From an uncultured Gemmatimonadales bacterium (lineage in GTDB: Bacteria; Gemmatimonadota; Gemmatimonadetes; JACCXV01; JAHWKZ01), in NCBI GenBank assembly GCA_947259315.1, contig CAMYLR010000029.1:17443-81442 (forward strand): DNA of 64,000 nucleotides. Reading direction: 5' to 3'. The position numbers were made by a program, and so were the translations under genes. The notes under the pieces are model-generated. The model worked only from the letters and a program-made list of their open reading frames with translations, was not told the origin of the DNA and did no database searches. Shown piece by piece: positions 52,919 through 61,583 of the stretch; positions within the stretch are counted from its first letter, which is position 1; each line of letters opens with the position of its first letter.

Positions 52919-54316
52919 CTAGCCTGAGATCTTGAGCCGTTGTCCGATTTCGATGTGGTTGCGGTCTTCGATGTCGTTGAGGGCGATCAGCACCCTCACT
53001 GTGGTTCCGTGCCGCGCGGCGATCAGGCTCAACGTGTCACCCGGTTGAACGGTGTAGTAGCGCGTCCCGTTCCCTTCAACCGTGCGGACGCGCTGCCCTG
53101 TGCGGCCGGCCACCGCCGATGCAAGCTGGGCGGGGGCCTCCTCGACCAGCTCCGGCGGAATGCGCAGATCGAAGCCAGCCGGCACGTTGCGCCTACCCCG
53201 GGCGACCGAGTTGGTGAGCGAAGGATTGAATTGCCACAACAGCCGGTCGTCCACGCCGATCGCGTTGGCTATCTCGGCGAGCTTCATCGAGGTCGACACC
53301 TCGATCGTCTCAAACTCCAACGGTGCGGACGGAGTGAGCACGCCGAAGTAATGCTCGACATTATCGACCACTTCGAGCGCAGCCAGGAACTCGGGGTAGA
53401 AGTTTTTGGAAGCGAACTTGAAGCGCGGACCATCGTAATGCATCCGGATCGTCATGTAGTCGTCGCTGCCCACGTCGCGTACGGCGCGTTTCATTCCCGC
53501 GAGACCGTGGTTGTAAGCGGTCAACGCCAGTGGCCAACTGCCAAGCACTTCATAGTTGTGCTTGAGCAAGCGCGCCGCGCCGCGAGCCGCGATGATCGGG
53601 TCGAAGCGCTGATCCACCGACCTGCCGACCTTCATGTACAGCCGTCCGGTCGACGGCATGAACTGCCAGACGCCTCCGGCCCCGACCGACGATCGCGCTT
53701 CCAGGTTGAACGTCGTTTCGATCATCGGCAGCCAGGCGATCTCGAGCGGGACGTCCTCTTCGTCGAGGACGGCAACGATGTGGTCGTAGTACTGACCCGA
53801 CCGCAGCAGTCCCTCCCGAAACCCCTCCTTCAGGCCACGCTGAATGCGGATTCGATCGGCCGCCCGGCGCCACCGCTCTGGACCCGCACCCGATCCGAAC
53901 GCGTTGTAGATGTCGCGGTACTCGCCAGCCAGCGTGCGTGGATCGGGGTTTCTTTCAGCCAGATCGAGCAGAATGTCCCGGATGTGCGCCTTGATCGCCT
54001 TCTGCTCTTTCTCGTTGGCCTTCCGGACCGCGGTTTCGTCGGACTTCTGTTGCGGCACGACTCGGTAGACGATGCTCAGATCGTCGCGGTCGTGAGCCAC
54101 GATCTCGTTCTCGCTCCACACGGCGAAGACGTTCTTCCAGAACTCGATCGTTGGGCGCAACCCGTGCGGCGACGGAAAGACGTTGGCGTACGGAGCCGAA
54201 GCGCTGGCGTGCTGGGCGAGCGCCGGAGCGGGGCCAGAGAGCACCCCAAACGTGGAGATCGCAACGATGGCGATGCGCATTGCCCGGGGGAGGTAGAGGG
54301 TCGTCAGTGCGTGCAT
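52919..54316 (-). CDS. Lytic transglycosylase with LysM domain
   Basis: The ATG at 54316 gives 465 residues. A signal peptide ends near PALAQ. An internal ATG at 54280 would shorten it. The open frame continues upstream, but it enters the GH3 gene and is not used. The catalytic domain has LPMIETTFNLEARSSVGAGG, WQFMPSTGRLYMKVG and ALTAYNHGLAGMK. The catalytic Glu is in ETTF instead of the usual ESxF. A LysM domain closes the protein (RYYTVQPGDTLSLIAARHGT). It would release anhydro-muropeptides from the wall. Confidence 0.9.
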   Translation of the reverse strand: MHALTTLYLPRAMRIAIVAISTFGVLSGPAPALAQHASASAPYANVFPSPHGLRPTIEFWKNVFAVWSENEIVAHDRDDLSIVYRVVPQQKSDETAVRKANEKEQKAIKAHIRDILLDLAERNPDPRTLAGEYRDIYNAFGSGAGPERWRRAADRIRIQRGLKEGFREGLLRSGQYYDHIVAVLDEEDVPLEIAWLPMIETTFNLEARSSVGAGGVWQFMPSTGRLYMKVGRSVDQRFDPIIAARGAARLLKHNYEVLGSWPLALTAYNHGLAGMKRAVRDVGSDDYMTIRMHYDGPRFKFASKNFYPEFLAALEVVDNVEHYFGVLTPSAPLEFETIEVSTSMKLAEIANAIGVDDRLLWQFNPSLTNSVARGRRNVPAGFDLRIPPELVEEAPAQLASAVAGRTGQRVRTVEGNGTRYYTVQPGDTLSLIAARHGTTVRVLIALNDIEDRNHIEIGQRLKISG

Positions 54317-54363
54317 ACGGCTACCCGCTGATACGCAAAACTCTGGCCAGATGTTCACGTTTA

Positions 54364-55929
54364 TTACGGTATCTGTACGGGCAGGCGGCCCGGCGCTGGC
54401 CGTGTTCCCCGGAGGAACTCCAGCGCAGCCCGCTGGCTCGATCGATCCTCGCCGTACGCCCATACGACTCGGGATGGGGCCCGAACCTGGGCTACGATAT
54501 GTGGGTTCGAGAGAATCAACAAGACCGAGTCGCGATCCGGCCCCGTGACCCCGTTGACCGCATCGCTGCCGAGCGCGGACAGTCCGTGACGTCCCTTGGA
54601 AGCCCGGATCGGGCTGAAGACGGCGCATACTACGGGACGATCCGAGGCTTGGCGCCGCGCTTCTGCGATCCTTTCGCGAGTCTGCTCCCCGCCACGGGTC
54701 GTGTCGATGACGACCATCCGGTCGCCTGCCTCGGGCGCTAACCACTCCGCAAAACGCACGTCCTCGGGTTCGATCTCGCCATCGAGAACGACGATCCACT
54801 GAGCACCGTCGACCCATTTGGGATCGGACGGCGGGTCGGCGGGACGAGCGGTGATCGCAGCCGCGGCCATGCGGTCTGCCAAAGCGACCGGATCGTTGAT
54901 TCGGCCGGCGGAAGGGTGACGCAAGACCCACAGCTTGAGACGCAGCAAGCGGGTAGCCGCGCGCTCGCATCGCGCGCGGTCGAGCCGACCGTCGTCGATC
55001 GCCGAAACGAGCCCACGGTGAACCGTGGCTGGGTTGGGCGGATAGAGAAGCCAGTCGACGCCCGCCTCGAGCGCCCGTTGGGCGGCTTGCTCGGGCTCAT
55101 CGCCGGCTACGGCGCCCATCATCAGCGCGTCCGAGCAAATCACGCCATCGAAACCCCACTCGCGCTTCAAGATCTCATTGACCGCTCTCGAAAACGTCGC
55201 CGGTTGCGTTTCACCATCCGGCTCCAGCGCCGGAAAGGCGACGTGCGTCGTCATCACGATCCGCGCTCCGGCCCGCAACCCGACCCGAAAGGGCACCCAG
55301 TCGCTGGCCTCGAGCTCGTCGCGAGCGGCGCGAACGACGGGAAGCGCATGGTGGCTGTCGGTCGTCGTCCGGCCGTGACCGGGGAAGTGCTTGACGGCCG
55401 CCGCCACACCCGCCGACTGAACTCCTTCCACCGTGGCCGCTACGATCGGTGCGACTCGCCCCGGGTCATCACCGACCGCGCGCGTGGCGACGATCGGGTT
55501 CCTTGGCTCGATCGCCAGATCAGCCACCGGCGCAAAATCGACATGAAACCCGTGCGCCCGAAGCTCGGTACCGATAGCTGTGCCAACCGCTTCCGCCAAC
55601 CCGACATCAGCGGCAGCCCCGAGCGCCATAAGCGGCGGAAAAGTGGTGCCAACGCTGGGAAACTGCTGTCCAAGCCCACGCTCGAAGTCGCCGGTAAAGA
55701 GCAACGGCACCGGAGACCTTCGCTGGGCCTCGGTCAGCAGTTCGGTGACCGCTTCGAGTTGTCCACCAAAGACGATCACCGCGCCCCAACCGCACGACTC
55801 CAGATCGGCCAAGAAACGATCGTGCCGTTCTCGATCGCCGTCGTAGTCACGCAGCGAGACGCAGATCAGCTGACCGACGAGCGCGTCGGTGGACAGCTCG
55901 GTCGGGGCCGGCACGGAGAGCGTGCTCAC
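54364..55929 (-). CDS. Glycoside hydrolase family 3, NagZ-like
   Basis: The 521-residue protein lacks a signal peptide, so it should be cytoplasmic like NagZ, which removes N-acetylglucosamine from anhydro-muropeptides. The barrel shows LLFTGDFERGLGQQFPSV, GFHVDFAPVADLAIEPRNP, AAVKHFPGHGRTTTDSHHAL and FDGVICSDALMMGAV with the nucleophile Asp. After the barrel (about 350 residues) is a second domain of about 170 residues, longer than in E. coli NagZ. It starts 7 bp after anmK. Confidence 0.9.
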   Translation of the reverse strand: MSTLSVPAPTELSTDALVGQLICVSLRDYDGDRERHDRFLADLESCGWGAVIVFGGQLEAVTELLTEAQRRSPVPLLFTGDFERGLGQQFPSVGTTFPPLMALGAAADVGLAEAVGTAIGTELRAHGFHVDFAPVADLAIEPRNPIVATRAVGDDPGRVAPIVAATVEGVQSAGVAAAVKHFPGHGRTTTDSHHALPVVRAARDELEASDWVPFRVGLRAGARIVMTTHVAFPALEPDGETQPATFSRAVNEILKREWGFDGVICSDALMMGAVAGDEPEQAAQRALEAGVDWLLYPPNPATVHRGLVSAIDDGRLDRARCERAATRLLRLKLWVLRHPSAGRINDPVALADRMAAAAITARPADPPSDPKWVDGAQWIVVLDGEIEPEDVRFAEWLAPEAGDRMVVIDTTRGGEQTRERIAEARRQASDRPVVCAVFSPIRASKGRHGLSALGSDAVNGVTGPDRDSVLLILSNPHIVAQVRAPSRVVWAYGEDRSSQRAALEFLRGTRPAPGRLPVQIP

Positions 55930-55936
55930 ACGTCTG

Positions 55937-57121
55937 TCATCGGGGAAGCGTCAGCTTGCCGCAGCGTACCGCGTGTTTGGCGCCGGTTACCGACGGGAGG
56001 TTGACCCTTCGTCCAAGCGCGCTCTCGTAGGCCAGGATCGCAAAAGCGATCGCTTCTTTGAGGTCGCCGTCCATCCCGCGCTCTTCGATCGCGATCACCG
56101 GGCGCGGCCGGCAGCGCTCGGCCAGACCAGCCATGAGCGCGCCGTTTTTGCGGCCGCCACCGGAGACTAGAATCGTGGCATCTTCCGGCACCCGCGCCGT
56201 ACCCGCGGAGCCGTCGAGCGCGGCTCCCACGCTTTCAACCGTCAGCGCCGCGGCGGTCGCCATGCGGTCGTCTGTCTCGTCCGCTGAGAGGTTTTCCAAT
56301 GGCGCGAAGTGATGCTCGACAAACGGTGCGCCAAACGCTTCTCGTCCGGTCGACTTTGGAGCCGGTCGCGAGAAGTAGGCGTCAGCCAGCGCCGTCTGGA
56401 GCCGACGCACGTCGACCGTGCCACGGCTCGCGGCAGCGCCATCATCGTCGCGATCTGAACCGAGCAGCCGCCGGGCGAGCTCATCCAGCACCATGTTGCC
56501 GGGCCCGGTATCGAACGCGATCACGTCGCCGCGCTCACCACCCGGCGGTAGCACCGTCAGGTTCGCGATCCCACCCAGGTTCAAACACACCGTCCAGCGA
56601 TCTGGATGCGTAAACAAGAGCCAGTCGACGTAGGGCACGAGCGGCGCGCCCTGACCGCCGGCGGCGACATCCGCGGTTCGAAAGTCCGACCACACCGGGC
56701 AACCGGTGCGCTCTGCGATCTCGGCTGGCTCACCGATCTGGAGCGTGGCGCCCACACCGCCGACTGCGCCGTCCGGGTCGTGCCACACCGTTTGACCGTG
56801 GCTGCCGATCAACGTGATGTCATCGAGCGATAAGCGAGCTTGCGCCGCTGCCGCCGCCGCGGCCTCGGCCAACGCAACGCCCACTTCGATGTTGAGGCGA
56901 GCGACATCCGGCAGCGCCAACGTTTCTGGCGCAAGCAGCGCATCGGCCAGAGAACCCGGATACGACGCGACCGCCGAGCCCAACAACTCCCACTCGAATG
57001 GCTGACCTGGTGGATGGCTGAGCCGCACACACGCGGCGTCGACGCCATCGGCTGATGTTCCCGACATCAGCCCGATGACGACAACTGGTTCGGTCGGTTC
57101 CAAATCGGTGAACGCGCGCAT
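55937..57121 (-). CDS. anmK: Anhydro-N-acetylmuramic acid kinase
   Basis: The 394-residue protein phosphorylates and opens 1,6-anhydro-MurNAc to MurNAc-6-phosphate. The ATP-binding opening VIGLMSGTSADGVDAACVRL, TLIGSHGQTVWHDPD, LNLGGIANLTVLPPGG, FDTGPGNMVLDELARR and ILVSGGGRKNGALMAGLAER fit AnmK. MurNAc-6-phosphate is the substrate of the MurQ etherase encoded at 60298-61200. It is first in the run anmK, GH3, lytic transglycosylase and symporter. Confidence 0.96.
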   Translation of the reverse strand: MRAFTDLEPTEPVVVIGLMSGTSADGVDAACVRLSHPPGQPFEWELLGSAVASYPGSLADALLAPETLALPDVARLNIEVGVALAEAAAAAAAQARLSLDDITLIGSHGQTVWHDPDGAVGGVGATLQIGEPAEIAERTGCPVWSDFRTADVAAGGQGAPLVPYVDWLLFTHPDRWTVCLNLGGIANLTVLPPGGERGDVIAFDTGPGNMVLDELARRLLGSDRDDDGAAASRGTVDVRRLQTALADAYFSRPAPKSTGREAFGAPFVEHHFAPLENLSADETDDRMATAAALTVESVGAALDGSAGTARVPEDATILVSGGGRKNGALMAGLAERCRPRPVIAIEERGMDGDLKEAIAFAILAYESALGRRVNLPSVTGAKHAVRCGKLTLPR

Positions 57122-57173
57122 TAGAACAAGGTAGGGGCCGGCGCACCAGCGGGACAGACGCGATCTTCCGGAT

Positions 57174-57656
57174 GTGGCGATCGATCGTGTCTTGCGCTCG
57201 AACTCGGTTCGCGAGCTGGAGTTCCTTCTCGCTCGGCGTAACGATCTCGCGCGCTCACCTCTCGACTCGGCCGCGATCCGCGCCGAGGCCGAAGTTCTCG
57301 ATCATGCGATCGAAACGATCTTCGGCGCCTCGAGACGACTCGCCGTTTACGGCAGCCTGGCACCCGGTGAGGCCAATCACCACGTGCTATCCAATCTCAG
57401 CGGCGAGTGGTTTGACGTTATCGTCCGCGGACGGTTGATCGATTCCGGGTGGGGATCGGATCTCGGGTACCCCGCGCTGCGCTGGGATCCCAACGGCGAT
57501 GACGTTGCGGCGAAGCTATTCGTATCTACTTATTTGCCAGACCACTGGGAGCGCCTCGATGCGTTCGAGGGTGACCATTATCGGCGCGACCTAGTCACCG
57601 TACACCATCCCGGCGGCGAGACATCCGTAGCCAACACCTATGTTGTTCGGGTATAA
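57174..57656 (+). CDS. Gamma-glutamylcyclotransferase-like protein
   Basis: The 160-residue protein has the GGCT/AIG2 fold from about residue 55: LAVYGSLAPGEANHHVL with the YGSL motif, then GWGSDLGYPALRWDP and WERLDAFEGDHYRRDLV with the acidic residue (E) normally used for catalysis. A helical N-terminal extension of 50 residues precedes it. It could act on gamma-glutamyl peptides or amines. The start is a GTG. It is divergent from anmK across 52 bp. Confidence 0.82.
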   Translation: MAIDRVLRSNSVRELEFLLARRNDLARSPLDSAAIRAEAEVLDHAIETIFGASRRLAVYGSLAPGEANHHVLSNLSGEWFDVIVRGRLIDSGWGSDLGYPALRWDPNGDDVAAKLFVSTYLPDHWERLDAFEGDHYRRDLVTVHHPGGETSVANTYVVRV

Positions 57657-57740
57657 TTACTACCCCCCGGTCGGCACCGTTTTTGCGAACAACAAGGCCC
57701 GATGCTGACAAAGCGAATCGTCTATCCATGGAGGGATGAG

Positions 57741-58649
57741 ATGGAAACGTGGACACGTCGGGCGATGTTTCTTCCCCTCGTCGCCTTTTTGATCGCCGCC
57801 TGCTCGGACGACGGACCGAGCGGTCCTGGACTACCAGCCGGCTCAGGCGGCATCTCGGGTCAGCTAACCGCTAACCCAGCCGCGCTCGGCGCCGCTTTGG
57901 CGCTGGCCGACGGCGACGACGAGTTCTTCGTCGGCTCGGCGACGCTCGCCAACGTCTTGGTCGAGATCGTCGACGACGCCGGCACGATCGTCTTTTCGAC
58001 CGACACCGATGGCGGGGGGAGGTTCACGAGCGAGCTCTCACCGGGGACCTACACGCTCGTCGTAACGCTCGATAACGGCAGTGAGTTCTCGTTCGTCATC
58101 GAAGTCGCCGAGGGCGAGATGTTGTTTGTCCGCGGCAAGGTCGACGTCAACCCGAGCGGCAAGCTCAAGATCAACCTCAAGATCTTCCGCGATCAGGACG
58201 GAGACGGGCAGGCCGACGACAACTTCAAGATCCGCATCACCGGTCGCGAGGCGGGACAACCGTCGAGCGGCATAACGGACGCCGAAACCCTCGGTGCCAG
58301 CGACAAGGTGGTCGTTTGCCACGCTCCGCCCGGGAACCCCGACAACGCCCACACGATCGTCGTCGGGCCCTCCGCGCTCCAGGCTCACTTGAATCATGGT
58401 GACGAGGAAGGACCTTGTGAGGGCGACATGGTCGACGGCGAGACCGACGGTGACATGGTCGATGACAACGGGGATAGCGACGGGGACGGCAGCGCTGAGA
58501 AGGTCGTCGTGTGCCACATCCCGCCCGGTAACCCCGACAACGCCCGCACGATCGAGGTCTCACCCGACGCGCTGGATGCGCACCTCGCGCACGGCGACGT
58601 CGTGGGTGAGTGCGTGGTCGACGATAACGGCGACGGGGGTAGTACCTAA
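57741..58649 (+). CDS. Lipoprotein with duplicated Cys/His repeat
   Basis: The 302-residue product starts at ATG 57741 (GGAGG six bases upstream) and has a lipobox ending FLIAAC (Cys21). A middle part of about 130 residues with LANVLVEIVDDAGTIVFSTD and GGRFTSELSPGTYTLVV resembles carboxypeptidase-regulatory-like beta domains. The C-terminal part has two copies of a 35-residue unit, KVVVCHxPPGNPDNAxTIxV followed by ALxAHLxHGDxxGxC, separated by an acidic linker. The unit is seen in many bacterial surface proteins without a function known to me. A strong terminator follows. Confidence 0.85.
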   Translation: METWTRRAMFLPLVAFLIAACSDDGPSGPGLPAGSGGISGQLTANPAALGAALALADGDDEFFVGSATLANVLVEIVDDAGTIVFSTDTDGGGRFTSELSPGTYTLVVTLDNGSEFSFVIEVAEGEMLFVRGKVDVNPSGKLKINLKIFRDQDGDGQADDNFKIRITGREAGQPSSGITDAETLGASDKVVVCHAPPGNPDNAHTIVVGPSALQAHLNHGDEEGPCEGDMVDGETDGDMVDDNGDSDGDGSAEKVVVCHIPPGNPDNARTIEVSPDALDAHLAHGDVVGECVVDDNGDGGST

Positions 58650-58733
58650 GCCGGGAACCCTACCAACCCACGCGGGTACGGTTACACGGCGTCGTCGCCG
58701 TGATTAACCGCGGCCCCACGGTGGTGATGCTCG

Positions 58734-58764
58734 AAAAGCCCCCTCCATTTGGAGGGGGCTTTTT
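58734..58764 (+). terminator. Intrinsic terminator behind the Cys/His lipoprotein
   Basis: AAAAGCCCCCTCC (58734-58746) pairs with GGAGGGGGCTTTT around an ATTT loop, and the right arm ends in a run of five T residues (58760-58764). It ends the lipoprotein transcript about 85 bp after its stop and separates it from dodecin. Confidence 0.93.
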
Positions 58765-58862
58765 CACGTCCCGCCATTGCCGCCCGACGCGCCGACCGAT
58801 ACCATCATCCGCGTAAGCATTGCCGCATACTCAAACAAAAAACCTAGCCAAGGAGACATCTC

Positions 58863-59072
58863 ATGGCGGTCCACAAAGTGATCGAGGTCCTATCGCAATC
58901 GGATAAGGGATGGAAGGAAGCCGCGCAGGCAGCGGTCACCGAAGCTGCCGAGACGGTGAAGGGGATAAAATCGATCTACATCGAGGAGTTTCAAGGCGTC
59001 GTCGAGAACGAGAAGATCACTCAATATCGGGTGAACGCTAAGATCACGTTCGAGGTCGGCGACAACCGGTAA
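58863..59072 (+). CDS. Dodecin family flavin-binding protein
   Basis: The 69-residue protein has the dodecin pattern HKVIEVLSQSDKGWKEAAQA, the turn ETVKGIKSIYIEEF and ENEKITQYRVNAKITFEV. Dodecins form twelve-subunit shells that bind flavin or its breakdown products and are thought to buffer them. The conserved tryptophan (W17) that stacks on flavin is present. AAGGAG lies 7-8 bases before the ATG. Confidence 0.95.
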   Translation: MAVHKVIEVLSQSDKGWKEAAQAAVTEAAETVKGIKSIYIEEFQGVVENEKITQYRVNAKITFEVGDNR

Positions 59073-59093
59073 CCCGACATCATGTCGACGTTG

Positions 59094-59119
59094 AGAGCCG
59101 CCGGCTTCGGCCGGCGCTC
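59094..59119 (+). other. Strong UUCG hairpin behind dodecin
   Basis: CGCCGGC (59099-59105) pairs with GCCGGCG (59110-59116) around the very stable TTCG tetraloop. It begins about 25 bp after the dodecin stop and could protect the 3' end or help termination. There is no T-run, so a classic intrinsic terminator is not supported. Confidence 0.5.
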
Positions 59120-59137
59120 CGCGTCGCCCCCACTCGC

Positions 59138-60301
59138 ATGTACATCGAGACCCGCACCCCCGCGGAACTAAGAAAACAGTGGGAGCGAGATCACTCGCTC
59201 GACGGCGTCGTCTGCCAAAACCTGGACCTCACGGGTGAGACCGAGTTTGTGTTGACGATCGACGCCAAAGGCGCGGTCTTCCTCGGGTGCCGTTTCGAAC
59301 CGCCAGCACTCGAGCACGTCCTCGAAACGTGTGGGTTGGTGTTTCCGCGGCTGAGCGAGCACCTCGACCTGCCGTTCCAGCCCTATCGCCACAGCCTCTA
59401 TATGGTCCCCGAGCTCATGGCGGGTTTCGATCCCAAGCGGCCCGAGAGCTTCGCCGACACCGTCGACGGCCAGATCTACACCCGTTTTCAGAAGTACCGC
59501 GGCACCGATGACCAACCGACGCCGATCCTCGAAGCGCTGGCCCAACGGATTCACGACCACGCCATCGACGACGCGCTGTACGAGTTCTTGCTCGAACACG
59601 AGCACGTGGTCGGAATCATGGGCGGTCACCGGATGGTACGTGGCGAGCAGGCGTACTGGGACATCGCGTGGTTGGCGCGCGAGCTCACCCGGAGCAACAT
59701 GCTGGTCGCCACCGGAGGTGGTCCTGGCGCGATGGAAGCCGCCAACCTGGGTGCCTGGTTGGCGCCGTACAACGATCACGCGCTCGACGTAGCGATCGAT
59801 GTGCTCTCACCGTCGCCGTCCTTTGACGACGATCCCGGTGAGTACATCGCCCACGGCTACAAGGTGCTCGACCGGATCGCCGGAACCGACTCGCCAAACG
59901 ATTCGGCCGGCGCTCCCAGTCTCGCCGTGCCGACGTGGTTCTACGGCCACGAGCCCACGAACGTCTTCTCGACCCACATCGCCAAATACTTCGCCAACTC
60001 GATCCGCGAAGACGGACTGGTCGGGATCGCCACCCGCGGCATCGTGTTCGCGCCAGGGAAGGCCGGCACGGTTCAAGAGATCTTTCAGGATGCGACCCAG
60101 AACTACTACGGGACCTGCAAGGTAATCAGCCCGATGGTGTTGTTCGGTGTCGAGTACTGGACCAAAGAGTTGCCGGTCGCCCAGATCCTGGACCGGTTGG
60201 GCGAGGGGAAGACGATGGGAGATCTGGTCGCGCTCGAGGACGAGCCGGAGCAGATCGTCGAGTTCCTAAAGAAGCAGCCGCCGGTTGACGCGGGAGACTA
60301 A
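59138..60301 (+). CDS. LOG-family nucleotide-binding protein
   Basis: The 387-residue protein has a C-terminal LOG-type Rossmann domain (lysine-decarboxylase-like family) with HVVGIMGGHRMVRGEQAYWD, LVATGGGPGAMEAANLGAWL and FAPGKAGTVQEIFQDATQN, which replaces the usual PGGxGTxxE loop. A 145-residue N-terminal part is outside the core domain. Members cleave nucleoside monophosphates to base and ribose 5-phosphate (cytokinin activation in plants, PpnN in bacteria). Substitution of Gly by Lys in the loop may change activity. The stop overlaps murQ in CTAA. Confidence 0.85.
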   Translation: MYIETRTPAELRKQWERDHSLDGVVCQNLDLTGETEFVLTIDAKGAVFLGCRFEPPALEHVLETCGLVFPRLSEHLDLPFQPYRHSLYMVPELMAGFDPKRPESFADTVDGQIYTRFQKYRGTDDQPTPILEALAQRIHDHAIDDALYEFLLEHEHVVGIMGGHRMVRGEQAYWDIAWLARELTRSNMLVATGGGPGAMEAANLGAWLAPYNDHALDVAIDVLSPSPSFDDDPGEYIAHGYKVLDRIAGTDSPNDSAGAPSLAVPTWFYGHEPTNVFSTHIAKYFANSIREDGLVGIATRGIVFAPGKAGTVQEIFQDATQNYYGTCKVISPMVLFGVEYWTKELPVAQILDRLGEGKTMGDLVALEDEPEQIVEFLKKQPPVDAGD

Positions 60302-61200
60302 CCCCACACCCTTCGCAACAACCCATCCGCATCTTCGAGCATCCGTTCCGCGGTCGACCGGTCGACTTCTTTTCGGTGCATGACAAGCGCTGTCTTTACG
60401 CGCCCATCGGCCGATGCCAGCAACTCCCCCGCCTCTTTGTATGACACGCCCAAGAGCTCACGCAGGATCCGCCGACCGCGATCCTCGAGCTTGGCAGACG
60501 TCACCCGCAAATCGACCATCAAGTTCCCGTAGGTCTTGCCGAGCTGCACCATCGCTGCGGTAGTGATCATGTTGAGAACGAGCTTGGTCGCGGTGCCGGC
60601 TTTCATGCGCGTCGAGCCAGCGATCACCTCGGCTCCGGTGAGCGGCGCGATTACGACATCGACTCGATCGGCGATCGGGATCTCGTCAAGCGGGATCGAC
60701 GTCAGGAAGATCGTCTTGGCTCCGCGATCGATCGATTCCTGTAGCCCACCGATTACGAACGGCGTCGTCGAACCGGCGGCGATTCCAACCACGGCATCGT
60801 CGGCGCCGACCGCGCGAGTCGCGATCGCATCCGCGCCATCGCTTTCGGAGTCCTCCGCCCCTTCGACCGACCGCACCAAGGCCGCTTCCCCACCGGCCAT
60901 GATCGCCTGCACACGCTCGGGATCGGAGCCGAACGTCGGTGGGCACTCGGCCGCGTCGAGCGTCCCCAAACGACCACTCGTGCCGGCGCCGATATAAATC
61001 AATCGACCGCCGCGTCGAAACGCCGAGACCACCAGGTCGACCGCGCGACCCACTGGACCCAGCACCTCACCAACCGCCTCCAGGGCGCGGTGGTCCTCGG
61101 CGTGGATTAGTTCGAGAATCGCCGCGACATCGAGCGTGTCGATGTCGGCGGTTCGGGGATTGATCTTCTCAGTGAGAAGGTGCGACCGATCGCTACTCAA
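60298..61200 (-). CDS. murQ: N-acetylmuramic acid 6-phosphate etherase
   Basis: The 300-residue protein cleaves the lactyl ether of MurNAc-6-phosphate, giving GlcNAc-6-phosphate and D-lactate. The SIS domain has YIGAGTSGRLGTLDAAECPP, AGGEAALVRSVEGAEDSESD and GSTRMKAGTATKLVLNMITT. A C-terminal UBA-like helical part ends it. It completes the recycling path that starts with lytic transglycosylases and AnmK. The TTG start overlaps the stop of the upstream lipoprotein gene (TTGA). Confidence 0.96.
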   Translation of the reverse strand: MSSDRSHLLTEKINPRTADIDTLDVAAILELIHAEDHRALEAVGEVLGPVGRAVDLVVSAFRRGGRLIYIGAGTSGRLGTLDAAECPPTFGSDPERVQAIMAGGEAALVRSVEGAEDSESDGADAIATRAVGADDAVVGIAAGSTTPFVIGGLQESIDRGAKTIFLTSIPLDEIPIADRVDVVIAPLTGAEVIAGSTRMKAGTATKLVLNMITTAAMVQLGKTYGNLMVDLRVTSAKLEDRGRRILRELLGVSYKEAGELLASADGRVKTALVMHRKEVDRSTAERMLEDADGLLRRVWG

Positions 61201-61583
61201 GGAAAGTCGAGCACGTCGACCGCAACCGTCTTCGTAACCGACAACGCTGGACTGCCCGAGTCGGTCACCGTGACGCGAACAAGCGGGTCCATCCTCAACA
61301 CCACCGCCATCGCGATCTGACGATCCTCGTCCGACAGAACAAACAATCCCTGGCGGTTAAATGGCTGGCCGACGTTCTTCTTCTCGAACTCGACTAGTAG
61401 CGGAAAAACGACCCCCCGGGCCCGGGTGATCGTCACCACGACGTCTACCCTCGACTTGGTCGGCAGCTCAACCGGTGCCGAGACATTGAAGTCGATGCCC
61501 GGCCCACTGGGTGTAGTCGGATCGCTACCACACGCTACGACAAACAATAGTCCAAGGACGGCGAGGCCGATTGTCGCTTTCAT
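61197..61583 (-). CDS. Small lipoprotein of unknown function
   Basis: The 128-residue product has a lipoprotein signal with lipobox FVVAC (Cys18), then SDPTTPSGPG and a single beta-rich domain. No catalytic motif is visible. It is translationally coupled to cystathionine beta-synthase upstream (ATGA overlap) and to murQ downstream (TTGA overlap). I recognise no family. Confidence 0.75.
   Translation of the reverse strand: MKATIGLAVLGLLFVVACGSDPTTPSGPGIDFNVSAPVELPTKSRVDVVVTITRARGVVFPLLVEFEKKNVGQPFNRQGLFVLSDEDRQIAMAVVLRMDPLVRVTVTDSGSPALSVTKTVAVDVLDFP

Noticed and set aside
54317-54970. The lytic transglycosylase frame stays open for another 218 codons upstream.
   Set aside because: The extension lies inside the GH3 gene, shows low-complexity Arg/Gly/Ser composition without a family match, and would put the signal peptide in the middle of the protein.
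59099-59116. The UUCG hairpin behind dodecin as an intrinsic terminator.
   Set aside because: It has a strong stem but no T-run on either side, so only a stabilising or accessory role is supported.
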